Source of the DNA: Paramecium sonneborni
Lineage: Eukaryota > Ciliophora > Oligohymenophorea > Peniculida > Parameciidae
Length of the DNA: 64,000 bases
Assembly (NCBI GenBank): GCA_905182985.1
Contig: CAJJDN010000030.1
Span: 330,432 to 394,431 of the forward strand
Direction of reading: 5' to 3'
The translations under genes were made by a program, and so were the position numbers. The notes below the pieces were generated by a model. The model was not told the DNA's origin. It ran no database searches and saw only the letters and a list, made by a program, of their open reading frames with translations. Positions 23,570 to 36,082 of this stretch are shown one piece after another (the stretch's first letter is position 1; each line of letters starts with the position of its first letter).

Positions 23570-23988
23570 TAAATTTAAATATTTAATTAATGATTTACAT
23601 AATAATATTATTATTCGTTTTAAATAATATTATAAATATTTGGTACAATAATTATTATATTGATGCATTATGAATAATATGCATTATTGATAATGAATAA
23701 AATTATGAAATTCCATTAAAATAAATAGAATCTTGATAGTAATGTTTTAAAAATGAATTACAGTTGATTTTAAGTTGAGAGATGATGATATTGATTAATT
23801 AGATGTAATATTTAAATACAAACTAAGAAATTTAATTAGTGAATATTTTATGGAATTAAAAAATAGTCCATTAAAATAAAATTATATTGCATGCAATAAT
23901 AATAGGTGGTGTTGAATTTTGATTATCTGAGACCAGACTAAAATTTGGTTAATACTATAGTTCATGATGGTATAATGAATGTAGAGTT
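23570..23988. other. Spacer with possible first exon of the SEC14-like gene
   Basis: From about 23770 the plus strand reads VDFKLRDDDIDQLDVIFKYK and LRNLISEYFMELKNSPLKQN, which is protein-like and could be the N-terminus of the next gene, but the splice path into that gene could not be closed without a frame conflict. Confidence 0.35.
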
Positions 23989-25073
23989 ATGAAAGCATAA
24001 TATATTAAAAGAAAGGAGAGATCTAAGAGTCAAAGGAAAATTTGGGAGAATGTGCCATATGATGCATACGAAAAAGAAAAGATGGGAGATTTCATGAAAA
24101 TAGTGACTAAAAATAAGATTGTCTTACCATAAAAGTAATAAATTAGAATGATTTTGTTAGTTGGACAGAGAGTGATACTTTGAAGATGGTTTATTGTGGT
24201 AAATTTAAAGATAAGAATTACTTAAAAGTATTATAATCACATTTGGCTTGGAGAGCCATACCAAATAATTTCTAACCTACTGATATAAATATAGCATTTT
24301 TATAGAAAGGAATAGTTTATACATACGGTAGAGATAAACAATTAAGACCTGTCATAATTATGAATCTTGAATTAGTTAATCTAAAATAAGTAGGAAATCT
24401 AATTTATTAATTCAATAGTTCAGTGAAGAAGTCTATATTAATGCTTTAAGTTATTATTTTGGTATAATAAGAAAATATTGTTTTGTTCCTGGAAAAATAG
24501 AGAATTGGGTTTTCATAATGGATACAAAGAAACTTGGACTTTCTAAGTTTCCTTTCAAAGTATAAATATTTATATATACTTATTAGGCAATTCAAATAGC
24601 CACAAAAACTATGTAGGTTAATTTCTGTGGTTGTTTAGATAAATTATATTTATTAAATCCATCTAGTTCTTTAAGTTTTTCTTGGAAGATGGTTTCTGGT
24701 ATAAAATTTGGAATTAACTTATTATAGCTGTGGCTGACGCAGATACAATGGAAAAAGTTTAAATGCTTAAACCAAATGAATATACTAAAATATAAGATAG
24801 AATTGCAGCTAATTAATTAGAAGAATAATTTGGAGGTACTTCTCCAAATCTTACAAAATTTTGGTTACTTTTTAATTGCATATAATTAGGCCACCTATAA
24901 ATATTGAAATTCCAGGAGGATATACAGAGGAAATCTTAAAAGCTGTAGAATCAATGAAAACTGCAGATATTGTGATTCAAAAGGAAGTACCTGCATCAGA
25001 AGAAGATGAAATGAAATTATAAGAATAGATATCTAAGATGCAAATAAAAAAAGATGACGACGATGATGATTGA
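23989..25073 (+). CDS. SEC14-like CRAL-TRIO lipid-transfer protein
   Basis: N-terminal helices (LQSHLAWRAIPNNFQPTDIN) lead into the lipid-binding CRAL-TRIO fold: IVYTYGRDKQLRPVIIMNLE, FVPGKIENWVFIMDTKKLGL, MQVNFCGCLDKLYLLNPSSS with FSWKMVSG, and ADADTMEKVQMLKPNEYTK followed by EEQFGGTSPNLTKFW, the family's ending. Such proteins exchange phosphoinositides or other lipids between membranes. Introns of 25-30 nt restore each block: GTAATAAATT...TTGTTAG, GTAGGAAATC...AATAG, GTATAAATAT...ATTAG, GTATAAAATT...TTATAG and GTTACTTTTT...AATTAG. The C-terminus has a PPINIEIPGGYTEE segment and an acidic tail of six Asp before TGA. Start at 23989 is the first ATG in the unbroken frame; an upstream exon is possible. 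Confidence 0.85.
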
Positions 25074-25118
25074 TAGAGTATTTTAATGAATTATACATTC
25101 CATAAATTTAATATTAAT

Positions 25119-27743
25119 ATGAGTTTCTTTAGGTCCAAAAAGATGAAATATTATAGTTTAGTAATACCTAGAGAGAGTGCTTGGATAGTTATGGATCAAT
25201 TAGGAAGATTAGGATAATTACATATTATAGATTACGATCCTTTATTACCAATGATGAATAGGCCATTTGCAAATTATGTAAAAAGGTATTCAAAATCTTT
25301 ATTATTATAGATGCGATGAAGCATTGTTTAAATTAAATGGACTTAACACACTCCTCAAACAATTTAAAAAAAATCTAATATATTGTGAAAATACATAAAA
25401 TTTACTTGATAAATTCAGAGATATCTAAAATCTAAGGTAAAAACCAGGACATACTTATTTTGATGAAATTGAATCAGAAATAGAGAAAAAAAAAATTAAT
25501 ATTTAGGAAATGTCAAATAATTTGTAGAATTTATTAGATAGAGTGGATTCAATTACAGAATAAAAATTAGTATTAGAAAAATCTAAATAAATTTTAGGAA
25601 ATTCAATGTTTTCTTAGTAAATTGACATTTATAATTTAGATCAATTCCCCATAATGTGAATGATTACTAATAATTAAAATTTGGACAATTAATTGGAGTA
25701 ATTGATAAAGAGGATGAAAATAGATTTAAAAGAATAATGTTTAGAATAACGAAGGGTAATGCATGGGTAAATATTGTGGATCTTTTACCTGAAAAATAAC
25801 ACCATTAAATAAAAAATTAAATAGATCTAAATAGAGTAAAAGTTGTTTTTTAAACAAGGCATCATAACCTAGATGTTTATATGTTGTTGTTTATCCTGGA
25901 ATGAATGATTAGAGCACTTTGAAATAGAAATTATTAAAAGTTTGTGATTCTTTTTCTAAAAACAGAATAGAATATCCTAATTCTGAAGCAGCTATGGAAA
26001 ATAGATTAAAAGATCTTAACAATTAGATTAATGAAACTTAAAGTTTAATTTAAATGACCAAGAAGTAATTGGAAATATCTTTAGATGAATTAGTTAGAGT
26101 TAGGGATGGATGTAATTGTTCTTATTTTGAATAATTAAGATTATATGTATAAAAAGAGAAATATCTTTACATTAATTTAAATTACTTAACAATGTAAGGT
26201 TCAATTTTTACTGGATATTTCTGGTTACCAGAAGGATTAGAAGTATTAGTTGAAGATAAATTAAGATAAGCAATGTAAAATAATATTGATAGATTTCCTA
26301 CTGGATAAATTTAAGAAATTAAACCAAAACCAGGTGATTTAGCTCCCACTTACTTTAATTTAAATGAAGTTACTATACCTTTTTAAGAAATTGTTAATAC
26401 ATATGGAATACCAAGATATTAAGAAGTTAATCCAGGTATATTCACAGTAATAACATTTCCATTTTTATTTGGTGTAATGTTTGCAGATATAGCTCATGGT
26501 TTTTTATTATTTTTAGCTGGATTATATGTGATATTCTGGAAAAAATAATTAAACAAATAAACAGATTCAATGTTTAATGCTATGATTCCATTTAGATACA
26601 TATTGACTCTTATGGGATTTTTTGCCTTTTATAATGGTTTAATCTATAATGATTATCTCTCTATATCACTAAATCTTTTTGGCAGTTGTTATTCTTCTAA
26701 AAATGAAGAGTGGGAAAGAAAAGAGAATTGTGTTTATCCATTTGGTATTGATCCAGTTTGGCTAGCATCAAAATCTAGTCTAAATTTCATGAATTCCTAT
26801 AAAATGAAATTATCTGTAATATTAGGAGTAACTCATATGTTGTTTGGTATTTTATTAAAAGGAGTCAATACTTTATATTTCAGAAACTATTTAGATTTCT
26901 TTTGTGAATTTATACCTTAATTACTTTTTATGGCTTCAACATTTGGTTGGATGGATTTTATAATCATTTATAAATGGTTAAATGTTTATCCAGACAAATA
27001 AGATCCAAGTATCATAGAGACGATGATAAATCAAGTTTTAAAACCAATGGATAAAGCTTTAACACCAGTATTTCCAAATGATGCAAGTCTATAATTATCA
27101 ATAACATAGATTTTAACTGTAATTGCAGTATTAAGTATACCTTGGATGTTACTTCCAAAACCTTTATTATTAAGATCAAGTTAAAAGAAACACAAAGTTT
27201 CATTTAGTGAACCTTAATATCAAAAATTAGTTTAAGAGAGACAAGGATCTGAATTGGAGATTGATCCCTAATAATTTAGAAAAGATTTATAGAGCGCAGC
27301 TTCTGGAAAGAGTTTTGAATAATCTGAAGTGGAACATGAATCAGGAGAAATATGGGTTCATTAGATGATTGAAACAATAGAATTTGTATTAGGAGGTATT
27401 AGTAATACTGCATCATATTTACGTTTATGGGCATTATCTTTAGCTCATGGATAATTAGCTGAAGTGTTTTATGATATGTGTATTGCAGGTAAATTAGATA
27501 TGGGTGGAATTGTAGGTGGATTAATGGGTGGATACTTTTATATAGTATTTGCATTGTTAACTTTTGGTGTATTGATGATGATGGATGTAATGGAATGTTT
27601 TTTACATGCATTAAGATTACATTGGTATTAATTCAACTCATTTTTAAAGGGTTGAATTTTAGAGCAAGTTCTATAAAGCTGATGGGTATCTATTCGTTGG
27701 ATTTTCCTATAATAAAATGCTTTCTGACCATCTTAAATTATGA
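25119..27743 (+). CDS. V-type proton ATPase subunit a (V0 100-kDa)
   Basis: Membrane subunit carrying the proton half-channels of the V-ATPase, which acidifies food vacuoles, contractile vacuole and lysosomes. Cytosolic N-half: [20 protein letters not shown], then [38 protein letters not shown]. Membrane half: [36 protein letters not shown], and [19 protein letters not shown], whose Arg in LRLWAL is the essential proton-channel residue. C-terminus [19 protein letters not shown] ends at TGA 27741-27743. Introns: about 25 nt after NYVKR, 23 nt after SMFSQ (GTAAATTGAC...TTTAG), 23 nt after DLNR (GTAAAAG...CAAG) and 25 nt splitting HWVEF (GTATTAATT...TAAAG). About 830 residues, normal for the family. 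Spacing of 45 nt from the SEC14-like gene on the same strand. Confidence 0.93.
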
Positions 27744-27797
27744 TATAAAATAGGAAATGATATGTAATTATATTATATATGTTTTAATAATAAAATA

Positions 27798-29232
27798 ATG
27801 AATATTTATTAGTACAACAATGCTTTATTTACAGTTTAGGTCATAAGGAAACATTTCTTCTCTGATAAGATTTATTAACTTTACTTATTTCAAGATGAAA
27901 TTGTAATGACAGATGTATGCTCCATTTGTAATATAGAATACAATACAATAACCTAAATACGTAATTAAATTAAATTTGACTACAACAATCAATTGGATTG
28001 TTTAAGACAACAAGATATAAGCATTCTCGATTACTTATTAAAATACTGTCAAACCTTTTTATGCTCCAAAATTGCAACTTCTGAAAGAAATGATTGCCGG
28101 AAGAGTATTTTATACTTCAATTAATGAATTTTATTAAATTTAAATGCTTGTTGGTAATGGAATGTCAGGAGAAGTATATAATTATATTTAATAATTTAGG
28201 TTTACAGATGTATTTCTAATACTGGAGAATATTTTGCTGTTAAAAAATGTGAAAAACTGAAATTAGCATAACATGAAGGAGGAATTGTAAATATAACTTC
28301 AATTACTATAGCCTTAATTAATTCATGAACTCTCTTTACTGTAATCTCTCTAACATCCTAACATATTGAAACTCAAAGAAGTCTATACTGATTAATTATA
28401 TTATTACATAGTTACAGAATTTATAGAAGGTAGAACTTTGAGTACAGAATTATTATCTAGACCATATGGATTAAGTATTGCCGAAACTATTAAGATTATG
28501 ATCTAAATTCTCGATGCTCTCATTTACATTTCTGATAGAGGAATTATGCATAGAGATATTAATCCTCATAATATTATGAAAACAGACTCTGTTAAATTAA
28601 TTGATTTTGGCTTAGCTAGAAAAATTAAAAATCAATTAATTTTTCCAACTTCTGGTACTCCAGGATATATTGCTCCTGAAATTATTAATTTTAATAAAGA
28701 CAATTCATATGATGATCGAGCTGATATTTACAGTTTAGGTTGCGTTCTATACAAATTGTAAGTTTCACTCTTTATAATTAGATTAACTGGAGAAAATCTT
28801 TTTCATAAATCTAAGAATATCTTCTAAGAAAATAAAGAGGGCATCTATGAATTAAGAAAAAATCAACAAAATCCTGAAATTAATTCTATCAAAATGGAAT
28901 AACTATTTATCCTATTACCTTATATGTTAGAAAATGATCCCAATAACAGATTGACAGCTAAAGTATGTAAAATTGTTATCTAAGAAATTGATAATAACAA
29001 CTCATAAATTGAAAAATTGATCAAAAAATTAGTTATTTTCAAAGTTTTTTAACTTAGTACAGAAGAAACGCATAATGAAAATAAAACTCCATATTCTATG
29101 TCTTCTCGTAGTCATAAAAAAAAACCATCTATGGAATTTCTTAAAAAATCTGATGACAATTCTATCAGAGGACATAAAAAATAATAATAAACTTTGGGTA
29201 ATCTAAACTCAAGTTTCTATACTAAAAAATGA
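27798..29232 (+). CDS. Protein kinase with N-terminal PH-like region
   Basis: The first 110 residues (LYLFQDEIVMTD ... INWIVQDNKIQAFSIT) have the look of a PH domain, a common N-terminus in ciliate CAMK-type kinases. Kinase domain: LVGNGMSGEVYRC (Gly loop), YFAVKKCEK (beta-3 Lys), catalytic loop HRDINPHNIM, LIDFGLARK (DFG), APEI and DIYSLGCVLYKL. The Lys normally found in HRDxK is Asn (HRDIN), which is unusual though Asp and DFG are kept. Introns restore the frame: 22 nt after VMTD, 26 nt in GEV (GTATATAATT...TTTAG), 25 nt after GGI, and 24 nt (GTAAGTTTCA...AATTAG) in KLT. The C-terminal tail is Ser/Lys-rich to TGA 29230-29232. Probably membrane-recruited signalling kinase; substrate unknown. 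Confidence 0.8.
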
Positions 29233-29399
29233 ATTATATTCATAGTTATATTTAGACATTTTCTATTATCAAAGCATTGCTTTTCCATATTATTATTTTA
29301 TACATTCTATTTAGAATGTATCAATTATTGTCTTAAATCTCATATAAACTGAATACATGCAAGTCTCTTATATTACAAAAACCATTCTAAATTAACTTA

Positions 29400-30240
29400 G
29401 ACTTTTGAATAAATAAGATTAACAAAATTAAATCCTTCTTAAATAGACTTTATTTTAATAATAATTAAACAAAAAAGATTTATTTAAAATACTTTCATAT
29501 ACTAAAAAAGGTTAAGTAGGGGAAATAATTAAAAATAAATAGAACTTCCTGTCAAAATTATTTCAAAATAACAACTAAAAGGAAAATAAAAATTTGAAAA
29601 GTTTTCCTTCCAATTTGAGTTAGAATAAAATTACTCTAAATAATTTAAAGAAAGATTGTAATCTAAAAGTATCTCAAAAATATAAATCTTAATTTAATTT
29701 ATCAAGCCAAAGAGACTCCTATAAAAAATTATTAAATTTTTTAGATAATTCTTGATTATTAGCTTTATCTCAAGTATTTATAGTAAAACTTTTGCCAAAT
29801 GGAAAAGAATATCATAGGATTTTTCATTTAGGTTTGAAGCCATTAAATATTCTTATGATAGAGAATACACATTAAAATAACTGATTTTGATCAATATAAA
29901 TAATTAAAATTAGACTTAAGATAGAGTTGATACTCAAAAAGTTAAATTCAAGCGCATTACTTAAGAAATGGCAGCCTAGTATGATATTAGATATGAAATT
30001 TGAAAAATATGTTTTCACGAACGATTGGTTATAGAAAAAATACCAGAATTATAAAAAAATGATGTTTATACAATCAAAGAATTAATTTCATTGAAATTAG
30101 TTAATGGAAAGCATCTTTATATAGGATTTCAAAAAAAGCGTAGGTCAAATGATTTCAGATTAATAAAAAAGAATTCCAAATATTACATTTATAAAACTAA
30201 TTGATAGAATTAATAAAGAAATGCTATAGTAAAATTACTT
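29400..30240 (+). pseudogene. Possible decayed protein kinase
   Basis: Between the kinase gene and the convergent RNase III-like gene the plus strand shows scattered kinase-like pieces in broken order of frames: QVFIVKLLPNGKEYHRIFHL, GLKPLNILMIENTH (compare DLKPENIL), ITDFDQYK (compare DFG) and EMAAQYDIRYEI (compare the APE-to-DIW segment). No continuous frame links them through short introns and the key Asp and Gly residues are absent. It may be a pseudogene of the neighbouring kinase or of another family member. Most of the region is otherwise lysine/asparagine-rich, AT-biased sequence that could be noncoding. Confidence 0.3.
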
Positions 30241-30296
30241 TATCTATCCATTTTTTATTTATTATTTAAATCATTCAGTAATAAAATAAATTCAAT

Positions 30297-31298
30297 TCAA
30301 AATGCTAATTTTTCAAGTAGATTCTCTACTTTCTCTCCTAAGGATTCATGAAAATCTGAATTACTATATTCATCGACTTCTGAAAATTAAAAATATTGAC
30401 CTTCATTTGTTATAGAATTATCTAATTCATAAACTATTGTGCTCTATTCAATTGATTGTTTTTCTTAAAATTTTTTTTCAATTTAGGATTTCTTTGGTAA
30501 TTTTGATTAAATAATTGTTTTTTGTTTTAGTTACTTTAAGGCTTCTTAATATACTAATTATTCTGTTAATCGTTTATTTACTCCTGTTTTAGAAATGTTT
30601 AAAAAAGAATCTAATTCTAATTATACTTTGAAAACATTAATCAAATTTTCATCTTTTTTCCATTCAACAGATATTTTAGGAATCAAATCTGTATAATTAT
30701 TAATGAATTCTAGAAATGATGATTTTGCATTCTATTTTAATTCTGCTATAGGAATATTTTAACCTCTAATTTATAATTTAAATGAATACTTGTCTAAAAG
30801 TTCTTTTATAATAGATTAAGAAATTTCTCTAACATGTTCTAAATCATATTAAGAGTCATGATACTGAGCTGCTAACAAAGCTTTAAGTGTTTCTGCAAGA
30901 ATTTTCGGATTTTTTCTAATTCATACATGAATTAAGCATACTTTAAAACTGTTTGATTGCCTATTTGAACTATATTGTGTATATTATATTGAATTGCTAT
31001 TTCTGCTAAATTTTTATCGTTTAATAGCTTTTGCCTTAGCAATACAAGATCACTAGGCTTTTTAATTGATGAGTCTTTATTGGGATATCTATATATTTTC
31101 TTATATATACCCTCTTTAAATTAGATAATCTGAAAAATAAAATTCCAAAATCATTTATCCGATTACAATGAAATCTTCATTGTTTCCATATGGATATTTT
31201 ATTCCTTTTTTTGATTAAAATTCTAATTCATGAATCTTATTAGTTAAAGCTTGTGCTAAAATATTAGTATTTTAAAATCTAAAGATTCTATTATTCAT
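30297..31298 (-). CDS. RNase III-fold/dsRBD protein without catalytic site, mL44-like
   Basis: Starts MNNRIFRFQNTNILAQALTN. The RNase III fold is suggested by LVLLRQKLLNDKNLAEIAIQ and NPKILAETLKALLAAQYHDS (compare family L-x-x-IA and K-x-LAD-x-x-EALIGA-x-Y-D). The signature NERLEFLGD is missing: the corresponding region reads KYPYGNNEDFIIIQFKEG and the second acidic metal ligands are Thr/Ala. Behind it a dsRBD-like block NAKSSFLEFINNYTDLIPKI ... LTEQLVYQEALKQLKQ. An inactive RNase III followed by dsRBD is the layout of mitochondrial ribosomal protein mL44, so a mitoribosome role is my inference. Introns of about 37 nt (after NEDFI) and 26 nt (GTATGCTTAA...AATTAG, after TVLK) restore the frame. 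TGA at 30297-30299. Acidic Ser-rich tail. Confidence 0.55.
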
Positions 31299-31773
31299 AA
31301 TGATGATTAAATAATATATTGTTAGTTCATTAACAAATCAGTGATTCTTGAATAGTTATTTTCCATGCTAAAAATTCTAAATATCAATCTTTTGATAATT
31401 GTTTCTTATTCATTTAAAATTCACTTTAATTTTACAATCAATCATTAAATGACATCTTCAGATGACTTTAAATGAACTTTAAAATACCAATATTGAAATT
31501 CATTAGACTTTGTTTTAATTAAGTGAACAATTATGAACTTGTTAAATTTTATTAGTATTGTTTTTTACTTATTAAGTTGGTTATATGATTTGGAGGTGAT
31601 ATCTGTTAGAAATGGAAGCAAGTTTCAATTTAATTAATATGCTTATTTTTAAAATATCATCTTAAGAAATAATATGAAAATTTGTACAATGACAATTTAA
31701 TATAAAAATATAAATATTTATCGTGATAGAAAAATAATTAAGTGAAAAATCTCATTTATGATGATGAAAATTA
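31299..31773. other. AT-rich intergenic (two minus-strand genes)
   Basis: No open frame with protein-like content seen; holds the promoter of the mL44-like gene and the 3' end of the armadillo gene. Confidence 0.4.
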
Positions 31774-33069
31774 TCATTCATCATCTATAATTAAAGAAAT
31801 CAATTCTTCAAGTTGTTCATGTTGAATTTCTTTCCATTATTTTATTTACTTTTTTCTATCTTTAGTGATCTCTATTCCATAATATTCTTTTAAATCCATT
31901 ATTACCTCTAAGGCTTAATAACAATTCTAATAATCAAAAAATGTGTGTCTCTCTTTACAAATTTCAAAAATGATTTCATTCAAAGCAGTTATTTCAGTTT
32001 TGAAAATTTATGACTAAATTAATTCTGATAGTATTTTCAAACAAATATCAATTAATCTTTTCTATTTAGTACTTCTAAGCAATTAAATTATATCATCATA
32101 AAACAAATATGCAAAAGATTAAAGAGTTTCGTTATTTTTAATAGCCAAATGATAAATAAAATCCAATCCAGCTTAACAAGAATAACTATCTTCTTAAGCA
32201 AGAGCAGATTTAATTACTGAATCTAAGTTTAGATTATCCAAACATGAAATAATGATTCTAGGATCAGATCTCATAAATAATTCATCAATTAATCTTAATA
32301 TTTAACAAGTTTATTTGTCATCCTATAATTCAGTACATTTTAATAAGTATTACAATTTTTCATCATCAAACAATTCTAATAATCCTTCACAAAACTCACT
32401 AGCCTTTCTTAAAACTAATGCTGCTAAACTTAATCTAGCATCCATTAAATCGATTACTTTAATACAAATATCAATTATTTATGACTATTTGATTAATTAA
32501 CAACAACCACAATCATTAATTTTATCAAATAATCCAAATAATAATCTAAATACAGCATTTATATGTTCAAGTTATTCTTATTATAAATTAGATAATGACT
32601 TTTACGTTTCTCCAAGTATGTTTTATTCAAATAATTATTTTTTAATAGATCTAGCTATTTTTGAATCAGTATATAATACATTAGCCAAACCTAAATAACA
32701 TCTATACCTAATATCTTCATCACCATTTAACTAGAGCTTTTGCATAAAGTACAAATGAATTTAATAGTCATTAATTAAAGTATAAATTGTTTAATCTGAC
32801 TCCGAAGCACAAGTATTAGCTAATATTACAAGAGCCATTTTATCATTTGATTCTAAAAGTTCTTTCATTAAGGTTTTGTCTAATATAAGTTTATTTGATT
32901 ATCTTTCAATATTGTGTATTAATTCTTAATGAATAGCCCAATATTTAGTTGGTTAATCTTTGTTATCAATAACTCTTTTTGATCGAAATATATTTTCCAG
33001 TTGATCTCTTCTTATTTAAACTCTTAATTAGTCTCTCTTTGCTTTCAATAAAGCATTCGAAGCCAACAT
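31774..33069 (-). CDS. Armadillo/importin-alpha-like protein
   Basis: A single uninterrupted frame of 431 residues, MLASNALLKAKRDQLRVQIR at the start, with TGA at 31774-31776. The first 30 residues are basic (KRDQLRVQIRRDQLENIFRSKR), like an importin-beta-binding segment. The remainder is a series of amphipathic helices: MALVILANTCASESDQTIYT, YRCYLGLANVLYTDSKIARS, SCLDNLNLDSVIKSAL and FFDYQNCYQALEVIMDLKEY, fitting degenerate ARM repeats. The Trp/Asn ladder that holds nuclear-import signals in true importin-alpha is weak, so it may be a divergent family member or another ARM scaffold. No intron, unusual here. Acidic C-terminal end (IIDDE). Confidence 0.65.
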
Positions 33070-33332
33070 AATAGTGTATAAATTAATTAATATAAATAAC
33101 TAAATTATTAGTAATGATAATGTTTAATGTATTATTGAAATTTTAAATATCGAAATTTCACTGTATAAATGTTTTACTAAAAGAATTTTTAAGTGTCATT
33201 GTCATAGTATAAAAATAAATAAAAATCTTGTGATGTTTAATTTTTTGAATTGATCATGTTATTTTATGAAGGTAATTGTAAATAAACAATTGAGTTTTGG
33301 TGTACTACTTTATAAAATAATAATTAATAATA

Positions 33333-34564
33333 ATGTCAGAGAATAACAAAAAATCAGTTATTATTGTGAAATAGAACTAAAAAGAAGAAGAGGATGATGA
33401 ATCTGAATCAGAATCTGAGTCATCTCATTGTTTCATGAATTTTGTGAATTCTTATTCAAGGTTCATTAATGAATAAAGTGACACTTGCTTGGAGATGGGA
33501 TAAGTCTTAAATGAATTAAATGAATCAATATCAAACTCCAAGCCTCCTTAAGGAAAAGTAGAAGAGTTATATTAGATCTTAGAAATAACTCCTTAACAGA
33601 TTAATGAACTTGCTTAGCAACTCAAACAACTTCCAGATTCAAAAATATATTAGTGTATCTAAAATATTGAGAAGTATGTATAATTTGTAATAAAATAGAT
33701 TAAATTTGAGGTTATAATTAGATTTGAATGTTGAGATGGAGAAGGCCAAAGCAAATGGATTGATCTGATCAATTTTGGTTATTTTTAATAATGCATTATA
33801 AAAAAACATCTAATGGAGATTAATTTACATTTCTAAATAATCGGGTTAATGAATTAATGACTTAAGTGGAAAATCTAGAGTAGATTATACAATAATAAAA
33901 GAAAGAAATAAGTTATTTGGTGAAGACTCCATTAAATGATGAAAATAATTATCTAAAGGAAAAAATTAAACTCTTAGAAAAAGAGAATGCAACATAAGTA
34001 GATTATTATGAAGAGATTATACTCTAAAATTAAATACGAAATCAAGAATATGCAACCAAAATAAAAGAAGACCAAAAAACATTCTAATTATAAATAAACT
34101 AATTAGAGATGAAAATCCAAATTATATTAGAACACAATGATTAACTTTAGGAATAAATTAACTAGAGAGATGCTATTAATTTAAAATAACAATTTTAGGA
34201 ACTGATGAAAGATCATAATTAAATTTAGTAAAATTTTGAAAATTTAAACAAGGAAATTCATCAGCTTAAATAAGAGAAAGAAATATAAGATTCTGAGTTG
34301 TGGCAATTAAAAAATTAGAATGCATAATTAAAAACTTAATTTATTTATCAATAAGAATAATCTAATTAAAAAGATCTAGAATGCAGTTAATTAGTAAATG
34401 AACTGAGTTACTTATAAAATTAATTGCATACATAGATATAATAAAATAAAGATTTGAAAAAATATAATGATGATAAAAGTATCATGATTGAATAATTGAC
34501 GAAATAGCTTATGGAATTAAATTAGTTTTTAATCGATCATAAATTGATATCCTAATAACATTGA
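33333..34564 (+). CDS. Coiled-coil protein
   Basis: Starts MSENNKKSVIIVKQNQKEEE with a Ser/Glu-rich acidic segment, followed by QVLNELNESISNSKPPQGKV and, from about residue 140 to the end, an almost pure coiled coil (VDYYEEIILQNQIRNQEYAT, then repeated heptads rich in Gln, Leu, Asn). One intron of 25 nt (GTATGTATAA...AAATAG) near 33675 is clear; a second near 33775-33830 is needed but not placed. Ends SQQH before TGA 34562-34564. No family recognised; likely a cytoskeletal or basal-body component by composition. Confidence 0.6.
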
Positions 34565-34662
34565 GTTTATATATTATAATATTGATTTTAAAACTATAGC
34601 TTTTATAATTGGTAATATATAATAAGAAATAAAATTCATTCGTTTTTTTACAATTATTTTTA

Positions 34663-36082
34663 ATGAGTCCAAAAAATAATATTCCTGTGCTTAATTTAAC
34701 TTAGATAATAGTGGGGATTGTGGCCTTCTCACAAGGTGTATAACATTTGGCTGATTTGTCAATTTAATATTTATATAAAGATGATTTTCATGTATCACCT
34801 AGTAAAATGGGAGTATTTGTTGGACTATCCCAATTACCATGGTATATTGAATAATTTATTAATAGGATAATAAAACCTATTTGGGGAATAATTTGTGATT
34901 CATTTCCAATATTAGGATCTAGGAGAAAAGCCTATATTGTGTTTTGCGGATTTTTAAGTTTTATAGGGTGGTAATTAATGGCATATATTGGTGTTGATAA
35001 TGTTTATGTAGCTGTAGCTTTATTGATTATGATATCATCATCAGTCTGTATTTGCAATGTCGTTGGAGGTATTAATAATTTTAATTAAAGAGGCCTTAAT
35101 GGTTGAATAATGTGCAAATGATCATGCAGCAAATAATGTTTCAGTATTCTTTGGATTCAAAGCTACAGGAGGATTAATTAGTGCATATTTTTCAGGAATG
35201 CTACTTATGTATTTAACCAAAAAATAAAGTAATACTTTTATAAATCATTAATAGTATTTCTAATAAATAGCTTATTCCCATTAACTATGGCATTACTATC
35301 TTTAAAGTTAAAAGAGACTTAATAAACAAGACCATCATAAAATATAAAGGAAGTTTTAAGTGTTTTTTGGACATTTTTTTCGAATCCTAAAATTTATTAG
35401 TAAATATTTATCCTAATTTAAGAGACCTGTATTGTTAATTTTAGCATTCATGATGGTACCTTCTAGTAGTTCAATCATGTTTTATTTTTATACTGAAGTT
35501 TTACATTTTACTCCTAGGTTCATGGGATATCTTAAATTTATTAGTTGTTTAGGAACTCTTCTTGCTATTCTATTATATAGGAATTTCTTAAAAGATGTTA
35601 ATTTCAAAAAGATTTTTGTTACTACAACTATTGCATTCTTTTTTTGTTATCTCTCAACAATACCTTTAGTTACGAGAATGAATGTTTAATGGGGAATTGA
35701 TGATCGATTTTTCTGTTTAGGTGATTCTGTTATATTATAATTTATTGGAGAATTAAATTTATTACCTATTTTAGTTTATGCATGCAAAATATGTCCTAAA
35801 AATATTGAAGCAACAATGTATGCTATGCTTATGGCTACTATGAACTTTGGAACATTTGCAGGTGGATAATTAGGTAATCTAATCTTATATGAAATGGGAA
35901 TCAATTAATAAGATTATTCTAACCTCTATATTTTTATTGCATTATCTAGTATCTTCTTTATTTTACCTTTGCCATGGATTCATTTGATTAATGATAAAGC
36001 TATACAAAATCATTAAGAATAGGAACCTCCATAAATCTAAGATAATGAGGAGAAACAAAACTTAATTGCTTCAGTTGAATGA
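34663..36082 (+). CDS. Folate-biopterin (BT1/FBT) family transporter
   Basis: Major-facilitator transporter with about 12 membrane helices. Family marks: GIVAFSQGVQHLADLSIQYL, VSPSKMGVFVGLSQLPW-IIKPIWG (compare the FBT LPWxIKPxxG block), ICDSFPILGSRRKAYIVFCG, and HAANNVSVFFGFKATGGLIS. Later helices include MVPSSSSIMFYFYTEVLHFT and MATMNFGTFAGGQLGNL. Introns of 24 nt (GTATATTGAA...AATAG, inside PWIIKP), 22 nt (before EALMVEQ), 26 nt, and 25 nt (GTAAATATTT...AAGAG, GAG acceptor, before PVLLILAFMM) restore the frame. TGA at 36080-36082. It may import folates or pterins, or other small solutes; substrate cannot be read from sequence. Confidence 0.85.
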
